Source: Siphonodentalium dalli (taxonomy: Eukaryota; Mollusca; Scaphopoda; Gadilida; Siphonodentaliidae). Taken from it: a stretch of 64,000 nt of DNA. Position numbers and translations under genes: made by a program. This document shows, in pieces, positions 22,843 through 36,200 of the stretch. Numbering within the stretch: position 1 is the stretch's first letter; every line of letters starts with the position of its first letter. Location of the stretch: NCBI GenBank assembly GCA_032622095.1, contig CP136063.1:10647814-10711813 (forward strand), in the 5' to 3' direction. A model generated the notes under the pieces. The model was not told where the DNA came from. It was given only the letters and a program-made list of their open reading frames with translations, and did no database searches.

Positions 22843-23679
22843 TTAAGGGGAATGCAATTTCACTAATCTTTAATATGGACCACACCTCCATATTCTCTGC
22901 ATTATACCGCTTAAAATGATATATTACACCCCATGCGTTATTGCAATCACAGGCAGCAAGATGGGGTGGGGATTTACATGCACCCCCATGATTTCACCTC
23001 TTTTGGGTCTTTCAGAACCCAATGACGTTATGCTTGACGTAGTGACAAAATGTATATATTCAACCATCATTTATAGCTTGAAAAAGGTCTGAAATGCTAA
23101 AATGTTGTATAAAATATATTATGAGATGCATATCTTCCTCAGATATCAAAATAAAACATAATATTTCATGCAACTACTATCTTTAATACTCTCCCAAAAC
23201 CATGGGTTAAACAATTCCAAGTCTTATTTAGCATTAAGGGAAAGCTATACAAGGTTATGACATCACATGAACAATATGTTGTCAAGTGAAATATGTCCAG
23301 GGAAACCTGAATGATTATATTTCACACTTGTGAATAAGAAATACTGAATATCTAATCTTTTAGTATACTGTGTAATGTCAATGTCAGCCTTTTCAGCTAA
23401 GATTCAAGGAGCATGATGTCATGAAGAAGTACCCATCATCTAAAAAATCATCAATAACAATACACATGAACCACCACCCCTCCCCCCCCCACTGCTCCAA
23501 GACTCCATATCCCCACCAATTTATATGTCTAAAGGCCACCTGTATTGGAATATCCATAGAAGAATGGTGTATTTAACATAAAATGTTCCTTCTAACTGAG
23601 CAGATTTGCTAAAAATGATTTTCAATGTAAATATTTGTCAAGTTGACAGATGATAATGGTGCTATTTGCTGGTCTTTAA
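22843..23679. repeat. Spacer 1 of the 1.48-kb array
   Basis: About 837 bp, starting TTAAGGGGAATGC and ending GGTCTTTAA, so both ends carry TTAA. It contains a long C-run near 23480-23490. No gene or transposon signature is recognised. It recurs at 24327-25161 and 25809-26644. Confidence 0.85.
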
Positions 23680-24326
23680 GGTGACACTCCACAGTTTCAA
23701 CAGGTATGGGCCCAGAAATAGGGGGCCCATAGATTCATTGAAATTTATCTGGATTATGATCCCAAACCATATAGACAATATATATATGCCTGAAATTAGT
23801 ACAGAATAGGCATTCAGAATTTGATACATAATTTCCATAATATATGGGCTATCAAGAGTTATGGCCCTTGATATTTTGATCGAATATGTGATTTTTATTC
23901 AAAAAATGACCAAAATATTGCATTTTCATACCCAAGAGGCACGAATACCAGATTTTTTCAAGCATGGTCACCTTTGTTGGTTTAAAGGCCTCTGGCTTCC
24001 AACATCAATGTGAAAAAATTTCAAACTTTCGCCGTTGAATTTTCCAGAAAATCAATTTTTAACGCAGATGACAAATTTTGAGTGCTAAAAAATTGACCCA
24101 GTATCTAGAGCCACTGTTTCGCAGAAAACGCTACTGCTGTCTATGGGTGGGGTCAAGGTCACTTGCACTTAATTTTTTCATCAGTCTAGAACACCTTCTA
24201 AAATTACACACATTCATATCCCACCTTGTCTCAATATACATACCACATGAATGGTGCCAGAAACCACTAGCACTTTATATCTATAAAATCACCCCTACTG
24301 ATCATTCGAAACTGTGGAGTGTCACC
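23680..24326. mobile_element. Non-autonomous TIR element, copy 2
   Basis: 647 bp with the same terminal inverted repeats as copy 1, flanked on both sides by TTAA (23676-23679 and 24327-24330). It has private changes such as cacaCattc. The TTAA flanks fit piggyBac- or Kolobok-type target duplications, but they may be inherited with the array unit. Confidence 0.88.
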
Positions 24327-25161
24327 TTAAGGGGAATGCAATTTCACTAATCTTTAATATGGACCACACCTCCATATTCTCTGCATTATACCGCTTAAAA
24401 TGATATATTACACCCCATGCGTTATTGCAATCACAGGCAGCAAGATGGGGTGGGGATTTACATGCACCCCCATGATTTCACCTCTTTTGGGTCTTTCAGA
24501 ACCCAATGACGTTATGCTTGACGTAGTGACAAAATGTATATATTCAACCATCATTTATAGCTTGAAAAAGGTCTGAAATGCTAAAATGTTGTATAAAATA
24601 TATTATGAGATGCATATCTTCCTCAGATATCAAAATAAAACATAATATTTCATGCAACTACTATCTTTAATACTCTCCCAAAACCATGGGTTAAACAATT
24701 CCAAGTCTTATTTAGCATTAAGGGAAAGCTATACAAGGTTATGACATCACATGAACAATATGTTGTCAAGTGAAATATGTCCAGGGAAACCTGAATGATT
24801 ATATTTCACACTTGTGAATAAGAAATACTGAATATCTAATCTTTTAGTATACTGTGTAATGTCAATGTCAGCCTTTTCAGCTAAGATGCAAGGAGCATGA
24901 TGTCATGAAGAAGTACCCATCATCTAAAAAATCATCAATAACAATACACATGAACCACCACCCCTCCCCCCCACTGCTCCAAGACTCCATATCCCCACCA
25001 ATTTATATGTCTAAAGGCCACCTGTATTGGAATATCCATAGAAGAATGGTGTATTTAACATAAAATGTTCCTTCTAACTGAGCAGATTTGCTAAAAATGA
25101 TTTTCAATGTAAATATTTGTCAAGTTGACAGATGATAATGGTGCTATTTGCTGGTCTTTAA
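24327..25161. repeat. Spacer 2 of the 1.48-kb array
   Basis: Near-identical to spacer 1, with a shorter C-run and a gatGcaagg change. No gene seen. Confidence 0.85.
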
Positions 25162-25808
25162 GGTGACACTCCACAGTTTCAACAGGTATGGGCCCAGAAA
25201 TAGGGGGCCCATAGATTCATTGAAATTTATCTGGATTATGATCCCAAACCATATAGACAATATATATATGCCTGAAATTAGTACAGAATAGGCATTCAGA
25301 ATTTGATACATAATTTCCATAATATATGGGCTATCAAGAGTTATGGCCCTTGATATTTTGATCGAATATGTGATTTTTATTCAAAAAATGACCAAAATAT
25401 TGCATTTTCATACCCAAGAGGCACGAATACCAGATTTTTTCAAGCATGGTCACCTTTGTTGGTTTAAAGGCCTCTGGCTTCCAACATCAATGTGAAAAAA
25501 TTTCAAACTTTCGCCGTTGAATTTTCCAGAAAATCAATTTTTAACGCAGATGACAAATTTTGAGTGCTAAAAAATTGACCCAGTATCTAGAGCCACTGTT
25601 TCGCAGAAAACGCTACTGCTGTCTATGGGTGGGGTCAAGGTCACTTGCACTTAATTTTTTCATCAGTCTAGAACACCTTCTAAAATTACACAAATTCATA
25701 TCCCACCTTGTCTCAATATACATACCACATGAATGGTGCCAGAAACCACTAGCACTTTATATCTATAAAATCACCCCTACTGATCATTCGAAACTGTGGA
25801 GTGTCACC
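25162..25808. mobile_element. Non-autonomous TIR element, copy 3
   Basis: 647 bp, same terminal inverted repeats, TTAA on both sides (25158-25161 and 25809-25812). No coding capacity recognised. Confidence 0.88.
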
Positions 25809-26644
25809 TTAAGGGGAATGCAATTTCACTAATCTTTAATATGGACCACACCTCCATATTCTCTGCATTATACCGCTTAAAATGATATATTACACCCCAT
25901 GCGTTATTGCAATCACAGGCAGCAAGATGGGGTGGGGATTTACATGCACCCCCATGATTTCACCTCTTTTGGGTCTTTCAGAACCCAATGACGTTATGCT
26001 TGACGTAGTGACAAAATGTATATATTCAACCATCATTTATAGCTTGAAAAAGGTCTGAAATGCTAAAATGTTGTATAAAATATATTATGAGATGCATATC
26101 TTCCTCAGATATCAAAATAAAACATAATATTTCATGCAACTACTATCTTTAATACTCTCCCAAAACCATGGGTTAAACAATTCCAAGTCTTATTTAGCAT
26201 TAAGGGAAAGCTATACAAGGTTATGACATCACATGAACAATATGTTGTCAAGTGAAATATGTCCAGGGAAACCTGAATGATTATATTTCACACTTGTGAA
26301 TAAGAAATACTGAATATCTAATCTTTTAGTATACTGTGTAATGTCAATGTCAGCCTTTTCAGCTAAGATTCAAGGAGCATGATGTCATGAAGAAGTACCC
26401 ATCATCTAAAAAATCATCAATAACAATACACATGAACCACCACCCCTCCCCCCCCACTGCTCCAAGACTCCATATCCCCACCAATTTATATGTCTAAAGG
26501 CCACCTGTATTGGAATATCCATAGAAGAATGGTGTATTTAACATAAAATGTTCCTTCTAACTGAGCAGATTTGCTAAAAATGATTTTCAATGTAAATATT
26601 TGTCAAGTTGACAGATGATAATGGTGCTATTTGCTGGTCTTTAA
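25809..26644. repeat. Spacer 3 of the 1.48-kb array
   Basis: Near-identical to spacers 1 and 2 apart from the C-run length. No gene seen. Confidence 0.85.
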
Positions 26645-27291
26645 GGTGACACTCCACAGTTTCAACAGGTATGGGCCCAGAAATAGGGGGCCCATAGATT
26701 CATTGAAATTTATCTGGATTATGATCCCAAACCATATAGACAATATATATATGCCTGAAATTAGTACAGAATAGGCATTCAGAATTTGATACATAATTTC
26801 CATAATATATGGGCTATCAAGAGTTATGGCCCTTGATATTTTGATCGAATATGTGATTTTTATTCAAAAAATGACCAAAATATTGCATTTTCATACCCAA
26901 GAGGCACGAATACCAGATTTTTTCAAGCATGGTCACCTTTGTTGGTTTAAAGGCCTCTGGCTTCCAACATCAATGTGAAAAAATTTCAAACTTTCGCCGT
27001 TGAATTTTCCAGAAAATCAATTTTTAACGCAGATGACAAATTTTGAGTGCTAAAAAATTGACCCAGTATCTAGAGCCACTGTTTCGCAGAAAACGCTACT
27101 GCTGTCTATGGGTGGGGTCAAGGTCACTTGCACTTAATTTTTTCATCAGTCTAGAACACCTTCTAAAATTACACAAATTCATATCCCACCTTGTCTCAAT
27201 ATACATACCACATGAATGGTGCCAGAAACCCCTAGCACTTTATATCTATAAAATCACCCCTACTGATCATTCGAAACTGTGGAGTGGCACC
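26645..27291. mobile_element. Non-autonomous TIR element, copy 4 (array end)
   Basis: 647 bp. The left flank is TTAA (26641-26644). The right terminal repeat has decayed (gtgGcacc instead of gtgTcacc) and is followed by TAAGGTTAAGTGAC of the satellite instead of a spacer. Together with gatgTAA at the left edge of copy 1, this gives TAA as a possible duplication for the array as a whole. Confidence 0.88.
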
Positions 27292-30200
27292 TAAGGTTAA
27301 GTGACTTATAATGATACTTGATTTCCCGCACATATCACACGGATACGAGCGATGTTCGGTTAAGTGACTTATAATGATACTTGATTTCCCGCACATATCA
27401 CACGATACGAGCGATGTTCGGTTAAGTGACTCATAATGATACTTGATTTCCCGCACATATCACACGGATACGAGCGATGTTCGGTTAAGTGACTCATAAT
27501 GATACTTGATTTCCCGCACATATCACATGGATACGAGCGATGTAAGGTTAAGTGACTTATAATGATACTTGTTTTCCCGCACATATCACACGATACGAGC
27601 GATGAAAGGTTAAGTGACTTATAATGATACTTGATTTCCCTCACATATCACACGATACGAGCGATGTAATGTTAAGTTACTTATAATGATACTTGATTTC
27701 CTGCACATATCACAAGGATACGAGCGATGTAATGTTAAGTGACTTATAATGATACTTGATTTCCTGCACATATCACACGATACGAGCGATGTAAGGTTAA
27801 GTGACTTATAATGATACTTGATTTCCCTCCACATATCACGCGATACGAGCGATGTTCGGTTAAGTGACTCATAATGATACTTGATTCCCCTCACATATCA
27901 CACGATACGAGCGATGTAATGTTAAGTTACTTATAATGATACTTGATTTCCCGCACATATCACACGGATACGAGCGATGTTCGGTTAAGTGACTCATAAT
28001 GATACTTGATTTCCCGCACATATCACACGATACGAGCGATGTAATGTTAAGTTACTTATAATGATACTTGATTTCCCGCACATATCACATGGATACGAGC
28101 GATGTAAGGTTAAGTGACTTATAATGATACTTGTTTTCCCGCACATATCACACGATACGAGCGATGAAAGGTTAAGTGACTTATAATGATACATGATTTC
28201 CCTCACATATCACACGATACGAGCGATGTAATGTTAAGTTACTTATAATGATACTTGATTTCCTGCACATATCACAAGGATACGAGCGATGTAATGTTAA
28301 GTTACTTATAATGATACTTGATTTCCCTCACATATCACACGGATACGAGCGATGTTCGGTTAAGTGACTTATAATGATACTTGATTTCCCTCACATATCA
28401 CACGATACGAGCGATGTAATGTTAAGTTACTTATAATGATACTTGATTTCCTGCACATATCACAAGGATACGAGCGATGTAAGGTTAAGTGACTTATAAT
28501 GATACTTGATTTCCCGCACATATCACATGGATACGAGCGATGTTCGGTTAAGTGAATTATAATGATACTTGATTTCCCGCACATATCACACGATATGAGC
28601 GATGTTCGGTTAAGTAACTTATAATGATACTTGATTCCCCTCACATATCACACGGATACGAGCGATGTAAGGTTAAGTGACTTATAATGATACTTGATTT
28701 CCCGCACATATCACAAGGATACGAGCGATGTAAGGTTAAGTGACTTATAATGATACTTGATTTCCCGCACATATCACAAGGATACGAGCGATGTAATGTT
28801 AAGTGACTTATAATGATACTTGATTTCCCGCACATATCACAAGGATACGAGCGATGTAAGGTTAAGTAACTTATAATGATACTTGATTTCCCTCACATAT
28901 CACACGGATACGAGCGATGTAAGGTTAAGTGACTAATAATGATACTTGATTCCCCGCATATATCACAAGGATACGAGCGATGTAATGCTAACTGACTTAT
29001 AATGATACTTGATTTCCCTCACATATCACACGATAAGAGCGATGTAAGGTTAAATAATTATAACGATACTTGATTTCCCTCCACATACCACACGATATGA
29101 GCGATGTTCGGTTAAGTGACTTATAATGATACTTGATTTCCCGCACATATCACTCGATACGAGCGATGTTCGGTTAAGTGACTTATAATGATACTTGATT
29201 TCCCGCACATATCACACGGATACGAGCGATGTTCGGTTAAGTGACTTATAATGATATTTGATTTCCTGCACATATCACATGGATACGAGCGATGTAAGGT
29301 TAAGTGACTTATAATGATATTTGATTTCCCGCACATATAACACGGATACGAGCGATGTAAGGTTAAATGACTTATAACGATACTTGATTTCCCTCCACAT
29401 ACCACACGATATGAGCGATGTTCGGTTAAGTGACTTATAATGATACTTGATTTCCCGCACATATCACTCGATACGAGCGATGTTCGGTTAAGTGACTTAT
29501 AATGATACTTGATTTCTCGCACATATCACACGGATACGAGCGATGTTCGGTTAAGTGACTTATAATGATACTTGATTTCCTGCACATATACGATACGAGC
29601 GATGTTCGGTTAAGTGACTTATAATGATACTTGATTTCCCGCACATATCACACGGATACGAGCGATGTTCGGTTAAGTGATTATAATGATACTTGATTTC
29701 CCGCACATATCACAAGATACGAGTGATGTAATGTTAAGTGACTTATAATGATACTTGATTTCCCGCACATATCACACGGATACGAGTGATGTAATGTTAA
29801 GTGACTTATAATGATACTTGATTTCCTGCATATATCACACGATACGAGCGATGTTCGGTTAAGTGACTCATAATGATACTTGATTTACCTCACATATCAC
29901 ACGATAAGAGCTATGTAATGCTAACTGACTTATAATGATACTTGATTTCCCTCCACATATCACGCGATACGAGCGATGTTCGGTTAAGTGACTTATAATG
30001 ATACTTGATTCCCCCCACATATCACACGGATACGAGCGATGTAAGGTTAAGTGACTTATAATGATACTTGATTCCCCTCACATATCACACGATACGAGCG
30101 ATGTAAGGTTAAGTGACTTATAATGATACTTGATTTCCCGCACATATCACACGGATACGAGCGATGTAAGGTTAAGTGACTTATAATGATACTTGATTTC

Positions 30201-33200
30201 CCGCACATATCACACGGATACGAGCGATGTAAGGTTAAGTGACTTATAATGATACTTGATTTACCTCACATATCACACGATACGAGCGATGTAAGGTTAA
30301 GTGACTTATAATGATACTTGATTTCCCTTCACATATCACAAGGATACGAGAGATTTTCGGTTAAGTGACTTATAATGATACTTGATTTCCCCCACATATC
30401 ACACGGATACGAGCGATGTTCGGTTAAGTGACTTATAATGATACTTGATTTCCCTCACATATCACACGATACGAGCGATGTTCGGTTAAGTGACTTATAA
30501 TGATACTTGATTCCCCTCACATATCACACGATACGATAGATTTTCGGTTAAGTGACTTATAATGATACTTGATTTCCCCCACATATCACACGGATACGAG
30601 CGATGTTCGGTTAAGTGACTCATAATGATACTTGATTTCCCCAACATATCACACGATACGAGCGATGTTCGGTTAAGTGACTCATAATGATAATTGATTT
30701 CCCGCACATATCACACGGATACGAGCGATGTAAGGTTAAGTGACTTATAATGATACTTGATTTCCCGCACATATCACACGGATACGAGCGATGTAAGGTT
30801 AAGTGACTTATAATGATACTTGATTTCCCGCACATATCACACGATACGAGCGATGTTCGGTTAAGTGACTCATAATGATACTTGATTTCCCGCACATATC
30901 ACATGGATACGAGCGATGTAAGGTTAAGTGACTTATAATGATACTTGATTTCCCGCACATATCACACGGATACGAGCGATGTTCGGTTAAGTGACTTATA
31001 ATGATACTTGATTTCCCGCACATATCACACGATACGAGCGATGTTCGGTTAAGTGACTCATAATGATACTTGATTTCCCGCACATATCACACGGATACGA
31101 GCGATGTTCGGTTAAGTGACTCATAATGATACTTGATTTCCCGCACATATCACATGGATACGAGCGATGTAAGGTTAAGTGACTTATAATGATACTTGTT
31201 TTCCCGCACATATCACACGATACGAGCGATGAAAGGTTAAGTGACTTATAATGATACTTGATTTCCCTCACATATCACACGATACGAGCGATGTAATGTT
31301 AAGTTACTTATAATGATACTTGATTTCCTGCACATATCACACGATACGAGCGATGTTCGGTTAAGTGACTTATAATGATACTTGTTTTCCCGCACATATC
31401 ACACGATACGAGCGATGAAAGGTTAAGTGACTTATAATGATACTTGATTTCCCTCACATATCACACGATACGAGCGATGTAATGTTAAGTTACTTATAAT
31501 GATACTTGATTTCCTGCACATATCACAAGGATACGAGCGATGTAATGTTAAGTTACTTATAATGATACTTGATTTCCCTCACATATCACACGGATACGAG
31601 CGATGTTCGGTTAAGTGACTTATAATGATACTTGATTTCCCGCACATATCACATGGATACGAGCGATGTTCGGTTAAGTGACTTATAATGATACTTGATT
31701 TCCCTCACATATCACACGATACGAGCGATGTAATGTTAAGTTACTTATAATGATACTTGATTTCCTGCACATATCACAAGGATACGAGCGATGTAAGGTT
31801 AAGTGACTTATAATGATACTTGATTTCCCGCACATATCACATGGATACGAGCGATGTTCGGTTAAGTGAATTATAATGATACTTGATTTCCCGCACATAT
31901 CACACGATATGAGCGATGTTCGGTTAAGTAACTTATAATGATACTTGATTCCCCTCACATATCACACGGATACGAGCGATGTAAGGTTAAGTGACTTATA
32001 ATGATACTTGATTTCCCGCACATATCACAACGATACGAGCGATGTAAGGTTAAGTGACTTATAATGATACTTGATTTCCCGCACATATCACAAGGATACG
32101 AGCGATGTAATGTTAAGTGACTTATAATGATACTTGATTTCCCGCACATATCACAAGGATACGAGCGATGTAAGGTTAAGTAACTTATAATGATACTTGA
32201 TTTCCCTCACATATCACACGGATACGAGCGATGTAAGGTTAAGTGACTTATAATGATACTTGATTCCCCGCATATATCACAAGGATACGAGCGATGTAAT
32301 GCTAACTGACTTATAATGATACTTGATTTCCCTCACATATCACACGATAAGAGCGATGTAAGGTTAAATAATTATAACGATACTTGATTTCCCTCCACAT
32401 ACCACACGATATGAGCGATGTTCGGTTAAGTGACTTATAATGATACTTGATTTCCCGCACATATCACTCGATACGAGCGATGTTCGGTTAAGTGACTTAT
32501 AATGATACTTGATTTCCCGCACATATCACACGGATACGAGCGATGTTCGGTTAAGTGACTTATAATGATATTTGATTTCCTGCACATATCACATGGATAC
32601 GAGCGATGTAAGGTTAAGTGACTTATAATGATATTTGATTTCCCGCACATATAACACGGATACGAGCGATGTAAGGTTAAATGACTTATAACGATACTTG
32701 ATTTCCCTCCACATACCACACGATATGAGCGATGTTCGGTTAAGTGACTTATAATGATACTTGATTTCCCGCACATATCACTCGATACGAGCGATGTTCG
32801 GTTAAGTGACTTATAATGATACTTGATTTCCCGCACATATCACACGGATACGAGCGATGTTCGGTTAAGTGACTTATAATGATACTTGATTTCCTGCACA
32901 TATACGATACGAGCGATGTTCGGTTAAGTGACTTATAATGATACTTGATTTCCCGCACATATCACACGGATACGAGCGATGTTCGGTTAAGTGATTATAA
33001 TGATACTTGATTTCCCGCACATATCACAAGATACGAGTGATGTAATGTTAAGTGACTTATAATGATACTTGATTTCCTGCATATATCACACGATACGAGC
33101 GATGTAAGGTTAAGTGACTTATAATGATACTTGATTTCCCGCACATATCACACGGATACGAGTGATGTAATGTTAAGTGACTTATAATGATACTTGATTT

Positions 33201-36200
33201 CCTGCATATATCACACGATACGAGCGATGTTCGGTTAAGTGACTCATAATGATACTTGATTTACCTCACATATCACACGATAAGAGCTATGTAATGCTAA
33301 CTGACTTATAATGATACTTGATTTCCCTCCACATATCACGCGATACGAGCGATGTTCGGTTAAGTGACTTATAATGATACTTGATTCCCCCCACATATCA
33401 CACGGATACGAGCGATGTAAGGTTAAGTGACTTATAATGATACTTGATTCCCCTCACATATCACACGATACGAGCGATGTAAGGTTAAGTGACTTATAAT
33501 GATACTTGATTTCCCGCACATATCACACGGATACGAGCGATGTAAGGTTAAGTGACTTATAATGATACTTGATTTCCCGCACATATCACACGGATACGAG
33601 CGATGTAAGGTTAAGTGACTTATAATGATACTTGATTTACCTCACATATCACACGATACGAGCGATGTAAGGTTAAGTGACTTATAATGATACTTGATTT
33701 CCCTTCACATATCACAAGGATACGAGAGATTTTCGGTTAAGTGACTTATAATGATACTTGATTTCCCCCACATATCACACGGATACGAGCGATGTTCGGT
33801 TAAGTGACTTATAATGATACTTGATTTCCCTCACATATCACACGATACGAGCGATGTTCGGTTAAGTGACTCATAATGATACTTGATTTCCCCAACATAT
33901 CACACGATACGAGCGATGTTCGGTTAAGTGACTCATAATGATAATTGATTTCCCGCATATATCACACGGATACGAGCGATGTAAGGTTAAGTGACTTATA
34001 ATGATACTTGATTTCCCGCACATATCACACGGATACGAGCGATGTAAGGTTAAGTGACTTATAATGATACTTGATTTCCCGCACATATCACACGATACGA
34101 GCGATGTTCGGTTAAGTGACTCATAATGATACTTGATTTCCCGCACATATCACATGGATACGAGCGATGTAAGGTTAAGTGACTTATAATGATACTTGTT
34201 TTCCCGCACATATCACACGATACGAGCGATGAAAGGTTAAGTGACTTATAATGATACTTGATTTCCCTCACATATCACACGATACGAGCGATGTAATGTT
34301 AAGTTACTTATAATGATACTTGATTTCCTGCACATATCACACGATACGAGCGATGTTCGGTTAAGTGACTTATAATGATACTTGATTCACCTCACATATC
34401 ACACGATACGAGCGATGTAATGTTAAGTGACTTATAATGATACTTGATTTCCCGCACATATCACATGGATACGAGCGATGTTCGGTTAAGTGACTTATAA
34501 TGATACTTGATTTCCCTCACATATCACACGATACGAGCGATGTAATGTTAAGTTACTTATAATGATACTTGATTTCCCGCACATATCACATGGATACGAG
34601 CGATGTTCGGTTAAGTGACTTATAATGATACTTGATTTCCCTCACATATCACACGATACGAGCGATGTAATGTTAAGTTACTTATAATGATACTTGATTT
34701 CCCGCACATATCACATGGATATGAGCGATGTTCGGTTAAGTGATTATAATGATACTTGATTTCCCGCACATATCACACGATACGAGCGATGTAATGTTAA
34801 GTTACTTATAATGATACTTGATTTCCCGCACATATCACACGATACGAGCGATGTTCGGTTAAGTGACTTATAATGATACTTGATTCCCCTCACATATCAC
34901 ACGATACGAGCGATGTTTGGTTAAGTGACTTATAATGATACTTGATTTCCCTCACATATCACATGGATACGAGCGATGTTCGGTTAAGTGACTTATAATG
35001 ATACTTGATTTCCCTCACATATCACACGGATACGAGCGATGTAAGGTTAAGTGACTTATAATGATACTTGATTTCCTGCACATATCACACGGATACGAGC
35101 GATGTAATGTTAAGTTACTTATAATGATACTTGATTTCCCTCACATATCACACGGATACGAGCGATGTTCGGTTAAGTGACTTATAATGATACTTGATTT
35201 CCCGCACATATCACATGGATACGAGCGATGTTCGGTTAAGTGACTTATAATGATACTTGATTTCCCTCACATATCACACGATACGAGCGATGTAATGTTA
35301 AGTTACTTATAATGATACTTGATTTCCCGCACATATCACATGGATACGAGCGATGTTCGGTTAAGTGATTATAATGATACTTGATTTCCCGCACATATCA
35401 CATGGATACGAGCGATGTTCGGTTAAGTGATTATAATGATACTTGATTTCCCTCCATATATTACACGATACGAGCGATGTAAGGTTAAGTGACTTATAAT
35501 GATACTTGATTTCCCTCACATATCACACGATACGAGCGATGTAATGTTAAGTTACTTATAATGATACTTGATTTCCCGCACATATCACATGGATACGAGC
35601 GATGTTCGGTTAAGTGATTATAATGATACTTGATTTCCCGCACATATCAAACGGATACGAGCGATGTTCGGTTAAGTGATTATAATGATACTTGATTTCC
35701 CGCACATGTCAAACGGATACGAGCGATGTTCGGTTAAGTGACTCATAATGATACTTGATATCCCTCCATATATTACACGATACGAGCGATGTAAGGTTAA
35801 GTGACTTATAATGATACTTGATTTCCCTCCATATATCACACGGATACGAGCGATGTTCGGTTAAGTGACTTATAATGATACTTGATTTACCGCACATATC
35901 ACACGATACGAGCGATGTAATGTTAAGTGACTTATAATGATACTTGATTTCCCGCACATATCACACGGATACGAGCGATGTAAGATTAAGTGACTTATAA
36001 TGATACTTGATTTCCCGCACATATCACACGGATACGAGCGATGTAAGGTTAAGTGACTTATAATGATACTTGATTTCCCGCACATATCACAACGATACGA
36101 GCGATGTAAGGTTAAGTGACTTATAATGATACTTGATTTCCCGCACATATCACAAGGATACGAGCGATGTAATGTTAAGTGACTTATAATGATACTTGAT

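Larger units (their letters stand above)
22196..27291. repeat. Tandem array of 1.48-kb units (four elements, three spacers)
   Basis: The start GGTGACACTCCACAG recurs at 22196, 23680, 25162 and 26645, giving periods of 1484, 1482 and 1483 bp. Each unit is a 647-bp inverted-repeat element plus a spacer of about 0.83 kb, and the array ends with a spacerless fourth element. Copies differ by scattered substitutions and by the length of a C-run in the spacer. The array as a whole is embedded in satellite, with TAA at both outer edges. Short open frames repeated in each unit show no protein features. Confidence 0.93.

Noticed and set aside
22594-22866. 90-residue plus-strand frame repeated in the TIR element copies
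   Set aside because: It crosses the right terminal repeat, has no protein features, and repeats only because the DNA unit does.
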